A DNA stretch of 64,000 bases from Bordetella genomosp. 5 (GCF_002261475.1 NZ_NEVN01000004.1:248001-312000); one strand, 5' to 3'; positions 24,187 through 33,444 are shown, counted from the first letter of the stretch. Numbers and translations are program-made. The notes: generated by a model from the sequence alone, not told the origin.

Positions 24187-25737
24187 ATGACCCACGCACA
24201 CACGCCACTCGTTCCCCTGTCCATTGCTCCCGTGACCCGCTCGGCCATGCCGCCCGAGCCGCAGGCGCAGCGAGATCAGAACCTTGCCCAGCAAGATCGC
24301 CCGGGCCTTGATCAGGCTGCCATCCCGGCGCCGGCCTTCTCTCCGGAATTGCTCGCGCGGATGTCCAAGAACGGGCCGCGCTACACGTCGTATCCCACCG
24401 CGGATCGCTATACCCCCGCGTTCGGCCCCGACGACTACCAGGCCGCGCTGCAGGTGCGGGCGCGTACCCCGGGCCAGCCGCTCTCGCTCTACATACACAT
24501 CCCGTTTTGCGAGTCGGTCTGTTACTACTGTGCCTGCAACAAGATCGTCACGCGTCACCACGACCGAGCGAGCCGATACCTGGCGGCGCTCGAACGCGAG
24601 ATCGCGCTGCATACCGCGGTGCTTGGCGAGGGCGAGCCGGTCTCGCAACTGCATTTCGGCGGCGGCACGCCCACCTTTCTGTCGGACGACGAGCTAGATC
24701 GCCTGATGCAGGTGCTTCGGGCGCGCTTCGCGTTTCAGCCCGATGCCGAGATTTCCATCGAGGTCGACCCGCGCACGGTCAGCGCCGAACGTCTCGCCCA
24801 TCTTGCCCGGCTGGGCTTCAATCGCCTGAGCCTGGGCGTGCAGGATTTCGACGAGGCCGTGCAGCGCGCCATCCACCGGGTCCAGCCGTTCGAGCAGGTC
24901 GAGGCGCTGATGCGCAGCGCGCGCGAGCTGGGTTTCGCGTCGATCAACATGGATCTGATCTACGGCCTGCCGCTGCAGAGCGCCGCGTCGTTCGCGCGCA
25001 CCATCGCCCTGGTGGGGGCGTTGCGGCCCGACCGGATCGCGCTGTATGCCTACGCGCATCTGCCCGAGCGCTTCAAGCCACAGCGGCGCATTCTCGAATC
25101 CGACCTGCCCGATCCCGCGACCCGGGTCGGCCTGCTGGGCAGCGCCATCGCCGGCTTTCTGGAGCTCGGCTACGTATATATCGGCATGGACCACTTCGCC
25201 CTGCCCGAAGACAGCCTGGCGCGCGCGCGTGCCTCGGGCCAGTTGCAGCGCAACTTCCAGGGCTACAGCACCCAGCCCGACTGCGACCTCGTGGCGCTGG
25301 GGGTTTCATCCATAGGCCGCGTGGGCTCGGTCTACGCCCAAACCGTCAAGACGCTGGATGCCTACTACGAACGGATCGAGGCAGGCCGGTTCGCCACCGA
25401 ACGAGGGCTGCAGTGCACGCCCGACGACCTGGTCCGGCGCGACATCATCATGGCGCTCATGTGCCGCGGCGAGGTCGATCTGGCCGATCATGTCTCGCAT
25501 TGCGGCGGCACCTGCGGAAGTGCCTGTCGCCGCAGCGACACGGACCGCGTGGCCGAGCAATATCCGACCGAGCTCGCCCGCCTGCGCGAACTCGAAGCGC
25601 TCGAGTTGTGCTCGCTCGACGGGTCGCGCGTGCGCGTGACGCCGCAGGGCTGGTATTTCGTGCGCGCGATCGCCATGACGTTCGACCGCCGTCTGCGTGA
25701 CGACGCCGTGGCGGGCCGGTATTCGCGCATCGCGTGA
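24187..25737 (+). CDS. hemN: oxygen-independent coproporphyrinogen III dehydrogenase
   Basis: Radical-SAM enzyme that decarboxylates coproporphyrinogen III in anaerobic haem synthesis. The cluster motif C-ESV-C-YY-C-ACNKIV, the YTSYPTADRY substrate segment, LHFGGGTPT (SAM binding) and the C-terminal HemN domain with CGGTCGSACR are all visible. The true start is uncertain: ATGs at 24148, 24187, 24247 and 24358 are in frame. 24187 is the first ATG clearly downstream of the predicted transcription start, which itself coincides with the ATG at 24148, so a leaderless mRNA is possible. Regulation by low oxygen is inferred from the FNR box; anaerobic control of hemN by FNR/Anr is known in other proteobacteria. 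Confidence 0.94.
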   Translation: MTHAHTPLVPLSIAPVTRSAMPPEPQAQRDQNLAQQDRPGLDQAAIPAPAFSPELLARMSKNGPRYTSYPTADRYTPAFGPDDYQAALQVRARTPGQPLSLYIHIPFCESVCYYCACNKIVTRHHDRASRYLAALEREIALHTAVLGEGEPVSQLHFGGGTPTFLSDDELDRLMQVLRARFAFQPDAEISIEVDPRTVSAERLAHLARLGFNRLSLGVQDFDEAVQRAIHRVQPFEQVEALMRSARELGFASINMDLIYGLPLQSAASFARTIALVGALRPDRIALYAYAHLPERFKPQRRILESDLPDPATRVGLLGSAIAGFLELGYVYIGMDHFALPEDSLARARASGQLQRNFQGYSTQPDCDLVALGVSSIGRVGSVYAQTVKTLDAYYERIEAGRFATERGLQCTPDDLVRRDIIMALMCRGEVDLADHVSHCGGTCGSACRRSDTDRVAEQYPTELARLRELEALELCSLDGSRVRVTPQGWYFVRAIAMTFDRRLRDDAVAGRYSRIA

Positions 25738-25832
25738 CCCCAACGGCGAGGCGACCGGGCCACCGGCGCCTTCGCCAGCGTGAACCGGTGCTGCCCCCTT
25801 GAAGGCCGGGCAGCATCGGCTCGCGGCAGGGT

Positions 25833-26552
25833 TCAGATCACTTCGCGCTGGAATTTTTCTCGCAGATACAACGCCAGCGCGAGGTCGTCGGCCAGGCCAA
25901 GCTTTTTCATCGCGCGCCGCTTGTGCGTGCTGATGGTTTTTTTGCTGCGCGACAGCCGCGCGCCGACCTGCGTGACGGACAGACCCTGCGCAATCTGACG
26001 CAGGATCTCGAGCTCGGCGCGCGTGAGCCGCTCTTCCGGATGCGAGGGCCGGGCCGCCTGGATCATTCCGCTCTTGCAGCTCCAGAACGTGACCGGATCG
26101 ACCGAGATCCGCCGGATCAGTTCGGGCAGAAGCTCGACCGGCGCGTGCTTGGGCAAAAAGGCATTGGCGCCGGCCTGAAACGCCGCGAACTCGACTTCGG
26201 CCTGGCGGCCCGCCGAGCAGGTGATCACCGCCATGGACGGGTCCTGCCGCTTCAATCGGCGGATCAGGTTGCCGCCATCGGCGGGCTGCCCGGGCAGGAA
26301 GAAATCGACGATTGCCGCGTCGCAGGCGTTCTGACGCAGGAAGTCACTGAGCTGGTCGGCACGGGTCTCGGCCCAGCGCACGTCCATGTCGTGCTGCAGA
26401 CGCAGATACGCGGCAACGCCCAGCGCGGTGGCGGGGTGGTCGTCGAGAACGGCGATCCGCAACTTGGGGCGTGGGCCCATGGTGTGCCGGCGTACGACGT
26501 AAGGAGGGGCAGGGCGGTTGGGGGGATCGTCTTGCATTCTTGCTTGGGACAT
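25833..26552 (-). CDS. NarL/RcsB-type response regulator, orphan
   Basis: A 239-residue two-domain regulator. The receiver part has the acidic pair DDH, the phosphoacceptor aspartate in AAIVDFFLPG and the conserved lysine in FLPKHAP. The output domain is a LuxR-type helix-turn-helix (LTRAELEILRQIAQGLSVTQVGARLSRSKKTISTHKRRAMKKLGL). The chosen start has AGAGGGTG upstream; a second ATG 24 codons later is possible. No histidine kinase gene is adjacent, so its partner must lie elsewhere. The overall pattern (long N-terminal leader, KKTISTHKRRAMKKL) resembles RcsB/BvgA-like regulators. Confidence 0.92.
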   Translation of the reverse strand: MSQARMQDDPPNRPAPPYVVRRHTMGPRPKLRIAVLDDHPATALGVAAYLRLQHDMDVRWAETRADQLSDFLRQNACDAAIVDFFLPGQPADGGNLIRRLKRQDPSMAVITCSAGRQAEVEFAAFQAGANAFLPKHAPVELLPELIRRISVDPVTFWSCKSGMIQAARPSHPEERLTRAELEILRQIAQGLSVTQVGARLSRSKKTISTHKRRAMKKLGLADDLALALYLREKFQREVI

Positions 26553-27095
26553 GAAACACCCTCTGGTAATGGATCGGCCTCCCGGGCGGGGTGGCCTGTC
26601 TGTGCATGAGCCAGACGTTACCGGGCGGCGACGCCCTTGGCGCGCCTGTGCGGGAGCTTCAGATTTGTCTGACAGAACTATCGGACGAAGAGAGGGGCCG
26701 AATGCTCCTGAGTCCCGCGCCTGCTACGCGCGGGCAGGGAAATCCCGGAGGACTGGTGCGAAAAGTGCTACAATTCTTGATGTATCGGGTACTCCGGTCG
26801 TGAAGTCCGTGCTGGCGCCATTCGCCGGCCTGCCATTTCCGACTCGTGCCTCAGTTTGCTAGCAGTCCCGTTTTGTCCGGTCCGGCGCACAGGCGCGGGC
26901 CCATTCAGGTGAATCCAGGCACACGCCATGTTTGTCCTTCCGACACGAACTACGACCGGAATTCTTCGCCCCAAGTCGCGTCAGTGATTCGAGCGTTGGG
27001 TTTTGGTGTCGGCAGACAACAGACTCTTCAAGCAAGCAGGCAAAGAACGCGGCTCACAGGCCGCGTTTGTCGTTTTTAATCCAGGAAAATCTTCG
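26553..27095. other. 543-base region upstream of thrS
   Basis: No gene is supported. A weak -10-like TACAAT lies at 26769-26774. A 65-codon frame from 26606 has many rare codons and no recognisable product. The thrS leader could be up to ~320 bases long and might fold, as in autoregulated thrS mRNAs, but I see no clear tRNA-like structure. Confidence 0.45.
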
Positions 27096-29051
27096 ATGGT
27101 ACAAATCACATTGCCGGATGGCTCGCAGCGCCAATACCCGGGACCGGTCACGGTCGCCGAGGTCGCGCAGTCCATCGGTACCGGCCTGGCCAAGGCAGCG
27201 CTGGGCGGGCGGGTAGCGTTCGAGGGCACGGAGCCCAAGTTGGTCGATACGAGTTATTCGATCACCACCGACGCCAATCTGGCCATCGTGACCGCCAAGG
27301 ATCCGGACGGCCTGGAGCTGATCCGCCATTCGACGGCGCACTTGCTGGCCTACGCCGTGAAGTCGCTTTTCCCGGATGCGCAGGTCACCATCGGTCCCGT
27401 GATCGACAACGGCTTCTACTACGACTTCTCGTACAAGCGCCCGTTCACGCCCGAAGATCTCGAAGCCATCGAAAAGAAGATGACCGAGCTCTCGCGCAAG
27501 GACGAAAAGGTCTCGCGCGAGGAATGGACGCGCGACGACGCCGTGGCCTTCTTCAAGAGCATCGGTGAAACGTACAAGGCCGAGATCATTGCCTCGATCC
27601 CGTCCAACGAAACGCTCAGCCTGTATCGCGAAGGCGACTTCATCGACCTGTGCCGCGGCCCGCACGTGCCGTCCACGGGCAAGCTGAAGGTCTTCAAGCT
27701 GATGAAGGTGGCCGGCGCCTACTGGCGCGGCGACAGCAACAACGAAATGCTGCAGCGGATTTACGGCACGGCCTGGGCCTCGAAAGACGACCAGGACGCC
27801 TATCTGCACATGCTCGAAGAGGCCGAGCGCCGCGACCACCGCAAGCTGGGACGCGACCTCGATCTGTTCCACTTCCAGGAAGAAGGCCCCGGCCTGATCT
27901 TCTGGCATCCGAAGGGCTGGACGCTCTGGCAGCAGGTCGAGCAGTACATGCGCTCGGTCTATATCGACAACGGCTACCAGGAAGTGAAGGCGCCGCAGAT
28001 CCTCGATCTGTCGCTCTGGAAAAAGACCGGCCACTGGGACAACTACCGTGAAAACATGTTCACGACGGAGTCCGAGAATCGCGTGTATGGCCTGAAGCCG
28101 ATGAACTGCCCGGGCCACGTGCAGATCTTCAATGCCGGTCTGCACTCGTACCGCGAGCTGCCGCTGCGCTACGGCGAATTCGGCCAGTGCCATCGCAACG
28201 AACCTTCGGGTTCGCTGCACGGCATGATGCGCGTGCGCGGATTCACGCAGGACGACGGCCACATTTTCTGTACCGAAGACCAGCTCCAGGACGAGTGCGC
28301 CGATTTCACGGCGCTGCTCCAGAAGGTCTACCGCGACTTCGGCTTCAACGAAGTGCTGTACAAGGTCGCCACGCGTCCCGAGAAGCGCATCGGCAGCGAT
28401 GAGGTGTGGGACAAGGCCGAAGAGGCCCTGATGGAAAGCCTGCGCCGCACCGGCTGCGAGTTCGAGGTGTCGCCGGGCGAAGGCGCGTTTTATGGTCCCA
28501 AGATCGAGTACACGCTCAAGGACGCCATCGGCCGTCATTGGCAGTGCGGCACGATCCAGGTCGATTTTTCGATGCCGGTTCGCCTGGGCGCCGAGTTCGT
28601 CGACCAGAACGACCAGCGCCGCCCGCCCGTGATGCTGCACCGCGCGATCCTCGGTTCGCTCGAGCGTTTCATCGGTATGCTGATCGAAAACCACGCCGGG
28701 GCGATGCCGCCCTGGCTGTCCCCGGTGCAGGTCGCGGTGTGCTGCATTTCCGAGCATTCCGCCGACTATGCGGCGCAAATAACACAAAGCCTGAAAAAAC
28801 AAGGCTTTAGGGCCCAGGCCGATTTGCGCGGGGAAAAAATCACTCGTAAAATCCGAGAGCATAGCCTGCAAAAGATTCCGTACATCCTTGTCGTAGGCGA
28901 CAAAGAGATGCAAAACGGGACCGTTGCGGTACGCGGCCTGGGTGGCCTCGACCTCGGCGCCATCGCATTCGACGACTTCGTCAGCCGCCTGACCGAAGAT
29001 GTCGCGACCCGGCGAGCCGTGGTTCAGCCCGACACCAGCGCCTCTAATTAA
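27096..29051 (+). CDS. thrS: threonine--tRNA ligase
   Basis: Class II aminoacyl-tRNA synthetase of 651 residues. The N-terminal TGS domain ([28 protein letters not shown]), the editing domain with the [19 protein letters not shown] metal motif, the catalytic core ([64 protein letters not shown]) and the anticodon-binding domain are all present. The ATG at 27096 follows AGGAAAA; an in-frame upstream start would add 31 unlikely residues. The stretch 28770-28930 is strikingly AT-rich for a gene in this genome and holds an internal promoter. Confidence 0.97.
   Translation: MVQITLPDGSQRQYPGPVTVAEVAQSIGTGLAKAALGGRVAFEGTEPKLVDTSYSITTDANLAIVTAKDPDGLELIRHSTAHLLAYAVKSLFPDAQVTIGPVIDNGFYYDFSYKRPFTPEDLEAIEKKMTELSRKDEKVSREEWTRDDAVAFFKSIGETYKAEIIASIPSNETLSLYREGDFIDLCRGPHVPSTGKLKVFKLMKVAGAYWRGDSNNEMLQRIYGTAWASKDDQDAYLHMLEEAERRDHRKLGRDLDLFHFQEEGPGLIFWHPKGWTLWQQVEQYMRSVYIDNGYQEVKAPQILDLSLWKKTGHWDNYRENMFTTESENRVYGLKPMNCPGHVQIFNAGLHSYRELPLRYGEFGQCHRNEPSGSLHGMMRVRGFTQDDGHIFCTEDQLQDECADFTALLQKVYRDFGFNEVLYKVATRPEKRIGSDEVWDKAEEALMESLRRTGCEFEVSPGEGAFYGPKIEYTLKDAIGRHWQCGTIQVDFSMPVRLGAEFVDQNDQRRPPVMLHRAILGSLERFIGMLIENHAGAMPPWLSPVQVAVCCISEHSADYAAQITQSLKKQGFRAQADLRGEKITRKIREHSLQKIPYILVVGDKEMQNGTVAVRGLGGLDLGAIAFDDFVSRLTEDVATRRAVVQPDTSASN
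28824..28852 (+). promoter_or_regulatory. internal promoter in thrS for infC
   Basis: TTGCGC (28824-28829), an exact 17-base spacer and TAAAAT (28847-28852), inside an AT-rich island near the 3' end of thrS, about 218 bases before infC. Internal thrS promoters feeding infC are known in E. coli. Confidence 0.6.
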
Positions 29052-29069
29052 CTACTAGGAGTCTTCAAC

Positions 29070-29618
29070 ATCGCCACTGAAAAGCCCAATCGCATCAACG
29101 GTGAAATCCGCGTCCCTGAGGTGCGCCTGATAGGTCTGGATGGTGAACAGCTCGGTATTCTCAAGATTGCCGATGCGTTCCGTCTTTCCGAACAAGCAGA
29201 CGTGGACTTGGTCGAAATCGCGCCCAATGCCGAACCGCCAGTCTGCCGTTTGATGGATTACGGTAAGTTCAAGTACCAGGAACAGAAACGCCAGGCCGAG
29301 GCCCGCTCGAAGCAGAAGATCATCCAGGTCAAGGAAGTCAAATTCCGTCCTGCGACTGACGAGGGCGACTACCAGGTCAAACTGCGCAACCTGCGCCGCT
29401 TCCTCGAAGAAGGCGACAAGGCCAAGGTCACGCTGCGCTTCCGCGGCCGTGAAATGGCTCACCAGGAACTGGGTATGCGAGTGCTGGAGCGGGTGCGTGA
29501 CGATCTGACCGAACTGGCTCAGGTCGAAGCGATGCCCAAGCTGGAAGGCCGTCAAATGGTCATGGTGCTGTCCCCGAAGAAGAAAGCGGTGGCAAGCAAG
29601 GCCGACGCGTCTGAATGA
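29070..29618 (+). CDS. infC: translation initiation factor IF-3, AUC start
   Basis: IF3 dissociates ribosomal subunits and checks the start codon. The homologous N-terminus ([29 protein letters not shown]) begins before any ATG; the only suitable start is ATC at 29070, with TAGGAG 8 bases upstream. Non-canonical starts allow IF3 to repress its own translation, as known for the AUU start in E. coli. The 182-residue protein has both domains and the linker [21 protein letters not shown]. It follows thrS by 18 bases. Unusually, rpmI and rplT do not follow. Confidence 0.95.
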   Translation: MATEKPNRINGEIRVPEVRLIGLDGEQLGILKIADAFRLSEQADVDLVEIAPNAEPPVCRLMDYGKFKYQEQKRQAEARSKQKIIQVKEVKFRPATDEGDYQVKLRNLRRFLEEGDKAKVTLRFRGREMAHQELGMRVLERVRDDLTELAQVEAMPKLEGRQMVMVLSPKKKAVASKADASE

Positions 29619-29625
29619 ACCCCGG

Positions 29626-29659
29626 ACCGGCCCGGGCGCCTCGTGGCGTCCGGGCCGGT
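29626..29659 (+). terminator. GC-rich hairpin after infC
   Basis: ACCGGCCCGGGCGCC (29626-29640) pairs with 29645-29659 over 15 positions with one G-T pair, loop TCGT. It is followed by only a weak T-rich stretch, so it may terminate partly. The remaining 245 bases to gshB hold no recognisable gene. Confidence 0.65.
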
Positions 29660-29904
29660 TTGCGTTTGCGCCGTCTGCACCGCGGACGGCGCATTGTTTT
29701 CCCGGTCTCGGGAACGGCTGCTGCCGCTCCGCGGGTCTGTTTCCAACCCGCTCCGCCGACCGGTTTAGCGTTGGGCGGCCCCACCGGCTGTCCAATGTAT
29801 GTGCGCGGCGCAGTCCGCACGATGGCGCGGTGTGAGCCGCCGCGCTACGATGAATCGAGTGCCCGTCGCCGTTCCGGCCTGACGGGACCGTACCAGGTGT
29901 CACG

Positions 29905-30861
29905 ATGCACGTATTGTTTGTGATCGATCCCTTGCCGCTGCTCAAGGCGTACAAGGACAGTTCCGTCGCCATGATGCAGGCGCTGGTGGCACGCGGCCAC
30001 ACGCTGAGCGTGGCGCTCCAGGGTGATCTCTTCATCGACGAAGGCGTCGTGCTCGCGCGCGCCACGCCGATCGAGCTGGTCGCCGATGCGGATCTGCACG
30101 AGCATGACTGGTGGCGTGATACCGCCCCGGCGGCCGACGTGGCGCTGAAGTCTTTCGGCGCCGTGGTCATGCGCAAGGACCCGCCGTTCGACATGGAGTA
30201 CGTGTACTCCACGCACCTGCTCGAGTACGCGCAGGCGCAAGGCGCCAAGGTATTCAACGGTGGCGCGGCGATCCGCAATCACCCCGAAAAGCTCGCGATC
30301 ACGGAGTTGGCCGAGTACACCGCGCCCACGCTCGTCACGCGCGACATCCCGCGCCTGAAGGCCTTCCATCAGCGTCATGGCGACGTGATCGTCAAGCCGC
30401 TCGACGGCATGGGCGGCACCGGCATCTTCCGCCTGCAGGCGGCCGATCCCAACCTGAACGCCATCCTGGAAACGCTCACCGACAATGGCGCGCGCACCAT
30501 CATGGCCCAGCGCTACATTCCCGAAATCGTCAAGGGTGACAAGCGCGTGCTGATCATCGGTGGCGAGCCGGTGCCGTTCTCGCTGGCCCGCATCCCGCTG
30601 GCGGGCGAAACGCGCGGCAATCTGGCCGCGGGCGGCCGGGGCGTGGCCCAGCCGCTGTCCGAGCGCGACCTCGAACTGGCGCGCGCCGTGGCGGCCAAAA
30701 CCGCCGGCCGCGGTCTGCTGCTGATCGGTCTGGACGTAATCGGCGACTACATCACCGAGATCAATGTGACCAGCCCGACCTGCTTTGTCGAGATCACCGA
30801 GCAGACCGGCTTCAATGTGGCGGACATGTTCGCTCACGCGCTAGAGCGCGCCGCCGGCTGA
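29905..30861 (+). CDS. gshB: glutathione synthetase
   Basis: ATP-grasp ligase that adds glycine to gamma-glutamylcysteine. The 318-residue protein has the prokaryotic GshB blocks FVIDPLPLLKAYKDSSVAMM, RKDPPFDMEYVYSTHLLEYA, VIVKPLDGMGGTGIFRL, and the metal/ATP segment LLIGLDVIGDYITEINVTSPTCFVEI. PTS genes follow after 8 bases, an arrangement common in betaproteobacteria. gshA is not in the window. Confidence 0.96.
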   Translation: MHVLFVIDPLPLLKAYKDSSVAMMQALVARGHTLSVALQGDLFIDEGVVLARATPIELVADADLHEHDWWRDTAPAADVALKSFGAVVMRKDPPFDMEYVYSTHLLEYAQAQGAKVFNGGAAIRNHPEKLAITELAEYTAPTLVTRDIPRLKAFHQRHGDVIVKPLDGMGGTGIFRLQAADPNLNAILETLTDNGARTIMAQRYIPEIVKGDKRVLIIGGEPVPFSLARIPLAGETRGNLAAGGRGVAQPLSERDLELARAVAAKTAGRGLLLIGLDVIGDYITEINVTSPTCFVEITEQTGFNVADMFAHALERAAG

Positions 30862-30869
30862 TCGACACC

Positions 30870-31268
30870 ATGACTGGAATCGTGATCGTCGTGCACGCAC
30901 CCCTGGGCAATGCCATGCGCGAGAGCGTCCGGCATGTGCTGGGTGATACGACCGACGAGCTGGCCGTGCATGACATCCTGACCCAGGACATGCCCGATGA
31001 CCTGGTGCCGCAAGTGCTCCAGGACATCGCGCACGAAGACCGGGGGCAGGGGGTGTTGGTGCTCACCGATCTGATCGGCGCCACGCCGGCCAACATCGCC
31101 AAGCGGGCGGTGGCCGAGGCGCAGGCCCAGGGGATCCAGTGCTGTGTGCTGGCGGGCCTGAACACCCCGATGCTGCTGCGGGCTCTGACATATCGCAACC
31201 TGACGCTGGCCGAGACGCGCGAGAAGGCGCTCGCGGGCGGCGTTCAGGGCTGCTTGCGTGTAGACTGA
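30870..31268 (+). CDS. PTS EIIA component, mannose family
   Basis: A 132-residue EIIA-Man domain with the phosphorylatable histidine at position 9 (IVIVVHAPLG) and the VLVLTDLIGATPANIA segment typical of the family. No EIIB, EIIC or EIID gene is present nearby, so this probably belongs to a regulatory phosphorelay rather than a sugar transporter. It sits between gshB and ptsH. Confidence 0.93.
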   Translation: MTGIVIVVHAPLGNAMRESVRHVLGDTTDELAVHDILTQDMPDDLVPQVLQDIAHEDRGQGVLVLTDLIGATPANIAKRAVAEAQAQGIQCCVLAGLNTPMLLRALTYRNLTLAETREKALAGGVQGCLRVD

Positions 31269-31361
31269 CGGGCACGTTGTATGCCCAATGCCGCGCGCCG
31301 CTTCCGAGGGCGCCGGCGATGAATCATAAGAACACCGCGGCTTGCTGTGGTCACCAGTACT

Positions 31362-31631
31362 ATGCCTACGAAAGACATCGTCATCAGCAACAAACTCGGT
31401 CTGCACGCGCGAGCGGCTGCCAAGCTCACGCAGCTGGCCAGCAAGTTCAGCAGCGAAATTTTCATTTCTCGCGGCGCGCAGCGCGTCAATGCCAAGAGCA
31501 TCATGGGCGTGATGATGCTGGCTGCGGGCCTGGGGGTCACGGTCAAGCTGGATGCATCGGGCGCCGATGCCGAGCGGGCCCTGGCCGAGATTGAAACCTT
31601 GTTCGACAGCAAATTCGGTGAGCAGGAATAG
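31362..31631 (+). CDS. ptsH: phosphocarrier protein HPr
   Basis: An 89-residue HPr with the active histidine H15 (GLHARAAAKL) and the regulatory serine S46 in NAKSIMGVMML, the site phosphorylated by HPr kinase in bacteria that have it. The ATG at 31362 gives the standard HPr length; a GTG five codons earlier is possible. A hairpin follows before ptsI. Confidence 0.96.
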   Translation: MPTKDIVISNKLGLHARAAAKLTQLASKFSSEIFISRGAQRVNAKSIMGVMMLAAGLGVTVKLDASGADAERALAEIETLFDSKFGEQE

Positions 31632-31702
31632 AACCCACCCCCCCGAGACCCCGGCCGGGCAGACCCCGGGCGGCGTTCGCGACTCGATCTTGATATCCCC
31701 CG

Positions 31703-31738
31703 ACGGGGCTGGCTGCGCCAGCCCCGTTATTTCTTTGT
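31703..31738 (+). terminator. terminator-like hairpin at the ptsH/ptsI boundary
   Basis: An 11-bp perfect stem, ACGGGGCTGGC (31703-31713) / GCCAGCCCCGT (31717-31727), followed by TATTTCTTTGTT. It overlaps or immediately precedes the ptsI start, so it may attenuate transcription or mask the ribosome-binding site. Confidence 0.75.
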
Positions 31739-33444
31739 TCGGCAAAGGCGTGGCCCGAGGCTTCGCCATCGGCCGCGCCGTCGTGATGGGGGCGGCTGCC
31801 CTCGAAGTGGCGCACTATCGCATTGCCCCCGAGGACGTCGCCAAGGAAACGCAGCGCTTGTCCCAGGCGCTGCTGCAGGCGCAGGCCGAGCTCATGGAGC
31901 TGGCCGACAACCTGCCGGACGACGCGCCGCGCGAGCTGGGCGCCATGCTCAACGTGCACAGCCTGCTGATGGGCGACCCGCTGCTGGCCGAGCAGGCGCA
32001 GGCCATGATCGCCGAGCGTCTGTACAACGCCGAATGGGCATTGACCGCGCAGGGCCAGTTGCTCGGCGAGCAGTTCGACGCCATGGAAGACGAATATCTC
32101 CGTGAGCGCGGCGGCGACGTGCGGCAGGTGATCGAGCGGGTGCTCCATGTGCTGGCCGGCACGTCGGCCATCCTGCCCGATGGGGCGGATGTCGACGGCG
32201 ACGACCCGCTGGTGGTCGTGGCGCACGATATCTCGCCGGCCGACATGCTGCGGCTGCGCGGCGGCCGTTTCGCGGCCTTCGTCACGGATCTGGGCGGGCC
32301 CACCTCGCACACGGCCATCGTGGCGCGCAGCATGGGCGTGCCCGCCGTGGTCGCCATGGGCAATGTGCGCGAGCTCGTGCACGACGGCGACATGCTGATC
32401 GTGGATGGTGCCGCCGGTGTAGTGGTCGTGAATCCATCGCGCCGCATTCTTCAGGAGTACCGCGCGCGGCAGCGCGCCTACGCCGAGGAGCGCGCCACCC
32501 TGGCCCTGCTGCGCGACGAGCCCTCCGTCACCCTCGACGGCATCGACGTCGTGCTCCATGCCAACATCGAGCTCCCCGAAGAGGCCAGCCTGGCGCTGGC
32601 CTCGGGCGCCGAAGGGATCGGGCTGTTCCGCAGCGAATTTCTCTTCATGGGCCGCCCCGATCTGCCGGGCGAAGAAGAGCAATACGAGGCCTACGCTTCG
32701 GTCGTGAAGGTCATGGCCGGCCGTCCGGTCACCATCCGTACGCTCGACATCGGCTCCGACAAGACGCTCGATGGCGAGGCCACCGTTGCCACCAACCCGG
32801 CGCTGGGTCAGCGCGCGATCCGCTACTGCCTCGCACGTCCGGAGATGTTCGCCACTCAGCTGCGCGCCATCCTGCGGGCCTCGGCCCACGGTACGGTGCG
32901 CTTGCTGGTGCCCATGATCGCGCACATGCACGAGGTCAAGGCCACGTTCGCCGCCATCGAAGCGGCGCGCCGCGAGCTCGACGCGCGCGGGCAGGCCTAT
33001 GCCGAGCACATCGAAGTGGGCGCGATGGTCGAGATCCCCGCGATCGCGATCGCGATCGAGCCTTTCGCGCAGGCGCTCGACTTCCTCTCCATCGGCACCA
33101 ACGATCTGATCCAGTACACGCTGGCGATCGACCGCGGCGACCACGACGTATCCGAGCTCTACGATCCGCTGCATCCGGCGGTGTTGCGCCTGATCGCCAA
33201 CACGATCAACGCCGGCGAGCGCGCGGGCATACCGGTGGCGGTCTGCGGCGAGATGGCGGGAGACGCCCGGCTGACCCGGCTGTTGCTGGGCCTGGGCCTC
33301 ACCGAATTCTCGATGCACCCGCAGCAGTTGCTCGACGTCAAACGCGAGGTACGGCGCGCGCACTCGAACGCGCTGCGCGTCAAGGTGGCCACGGCGCTCA
33401 ACCGTGCGCTGCCGGTCGATCTCGACATCCTCGACCAGGCCTGA
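31735..33444 (+). CDS. ptsI: phosphoenolpyruvate--protein phosphotransferase (enzyme I)
   Basis: Transfers phosphate from PEP to HPr. The product has the HPr-binding helical part, the active-site histidine in GGPTSHTAIVARSMGVPAV, and the PEP-binding barrel (GLFRSEFLFMGR, RTLDIGSDK, NPALGQRAIRYCL, SIGTNDLIQYTLAIDRGD, VCGEMAGD). The start is uncertain: no ATG fits. TTG at 31735 gives 569 residues, close to the 575 of E. coli EI. An upstream TTG (31690) would place the terminator-like hairpin inside the coding region. It follows ptsH by about 100 bases. Confidence 0.95.
   Translation: MFGKGVARGFAIGRAVVMGAAALEVAHYRIAPEDVAKETQRLSQALLQAQAELMELADNLPDDAPRELGAMLNVHSLLMGDPLLAEQAQAMIAERLYNAEWALTAQGQLLGEQFDAMEDEYLRERGGDVRQVIERVLHVLAGTSAILPDGADVDGDDPLVVVAHDISPADMLRLRGGRFAAFVTDLGGPTSHTAIVARSMGVPAVVAMGNVRELVHDGDMLIVDGAAGVVVVNPSRRILQEYRARQRAYAEERATLALLRDEPSVTLDGIDVVLHANIELPEEASLALASGAEGIGLFRSEFLFMGRPDLPGEEEQYEAYASVVKVMAGRPVTIRTLDIGSDKTLDGEATVATNPALGQRAIRYCLARPEMFATQLRAILRASAHGTVRLLVPMIAHMHEVKATFAAIEAARRELDARGQAYAEHIEVGAMVEIPAIAIAIEPFAQALDFLSIGTNDLIQYTLAIDRGDHDVSELYDPLHPAVLRLIANTINAGERAGIPVAVCGEMAGDARLTRLLLGLGLTEFSMHPQQLLDVKREVRRAHSNALRVKVATALNRALPVDLDILDQA

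Noticed and set aside
26606-26803. 65-codon frame upstream of thrS
   Set aside because: Several rare codons (TTA, CTA, AGG, CGA), no good ribosome-binding site and no family; also lies where the thrS promoter/leader is expected.
10477-27095. Integrated genomic island with attachment sites at tRNA-Val
   Set aside because: No second copy of the tRNA 3' sequence, no integrase and no transposase were seen; kept only as a weak finding.
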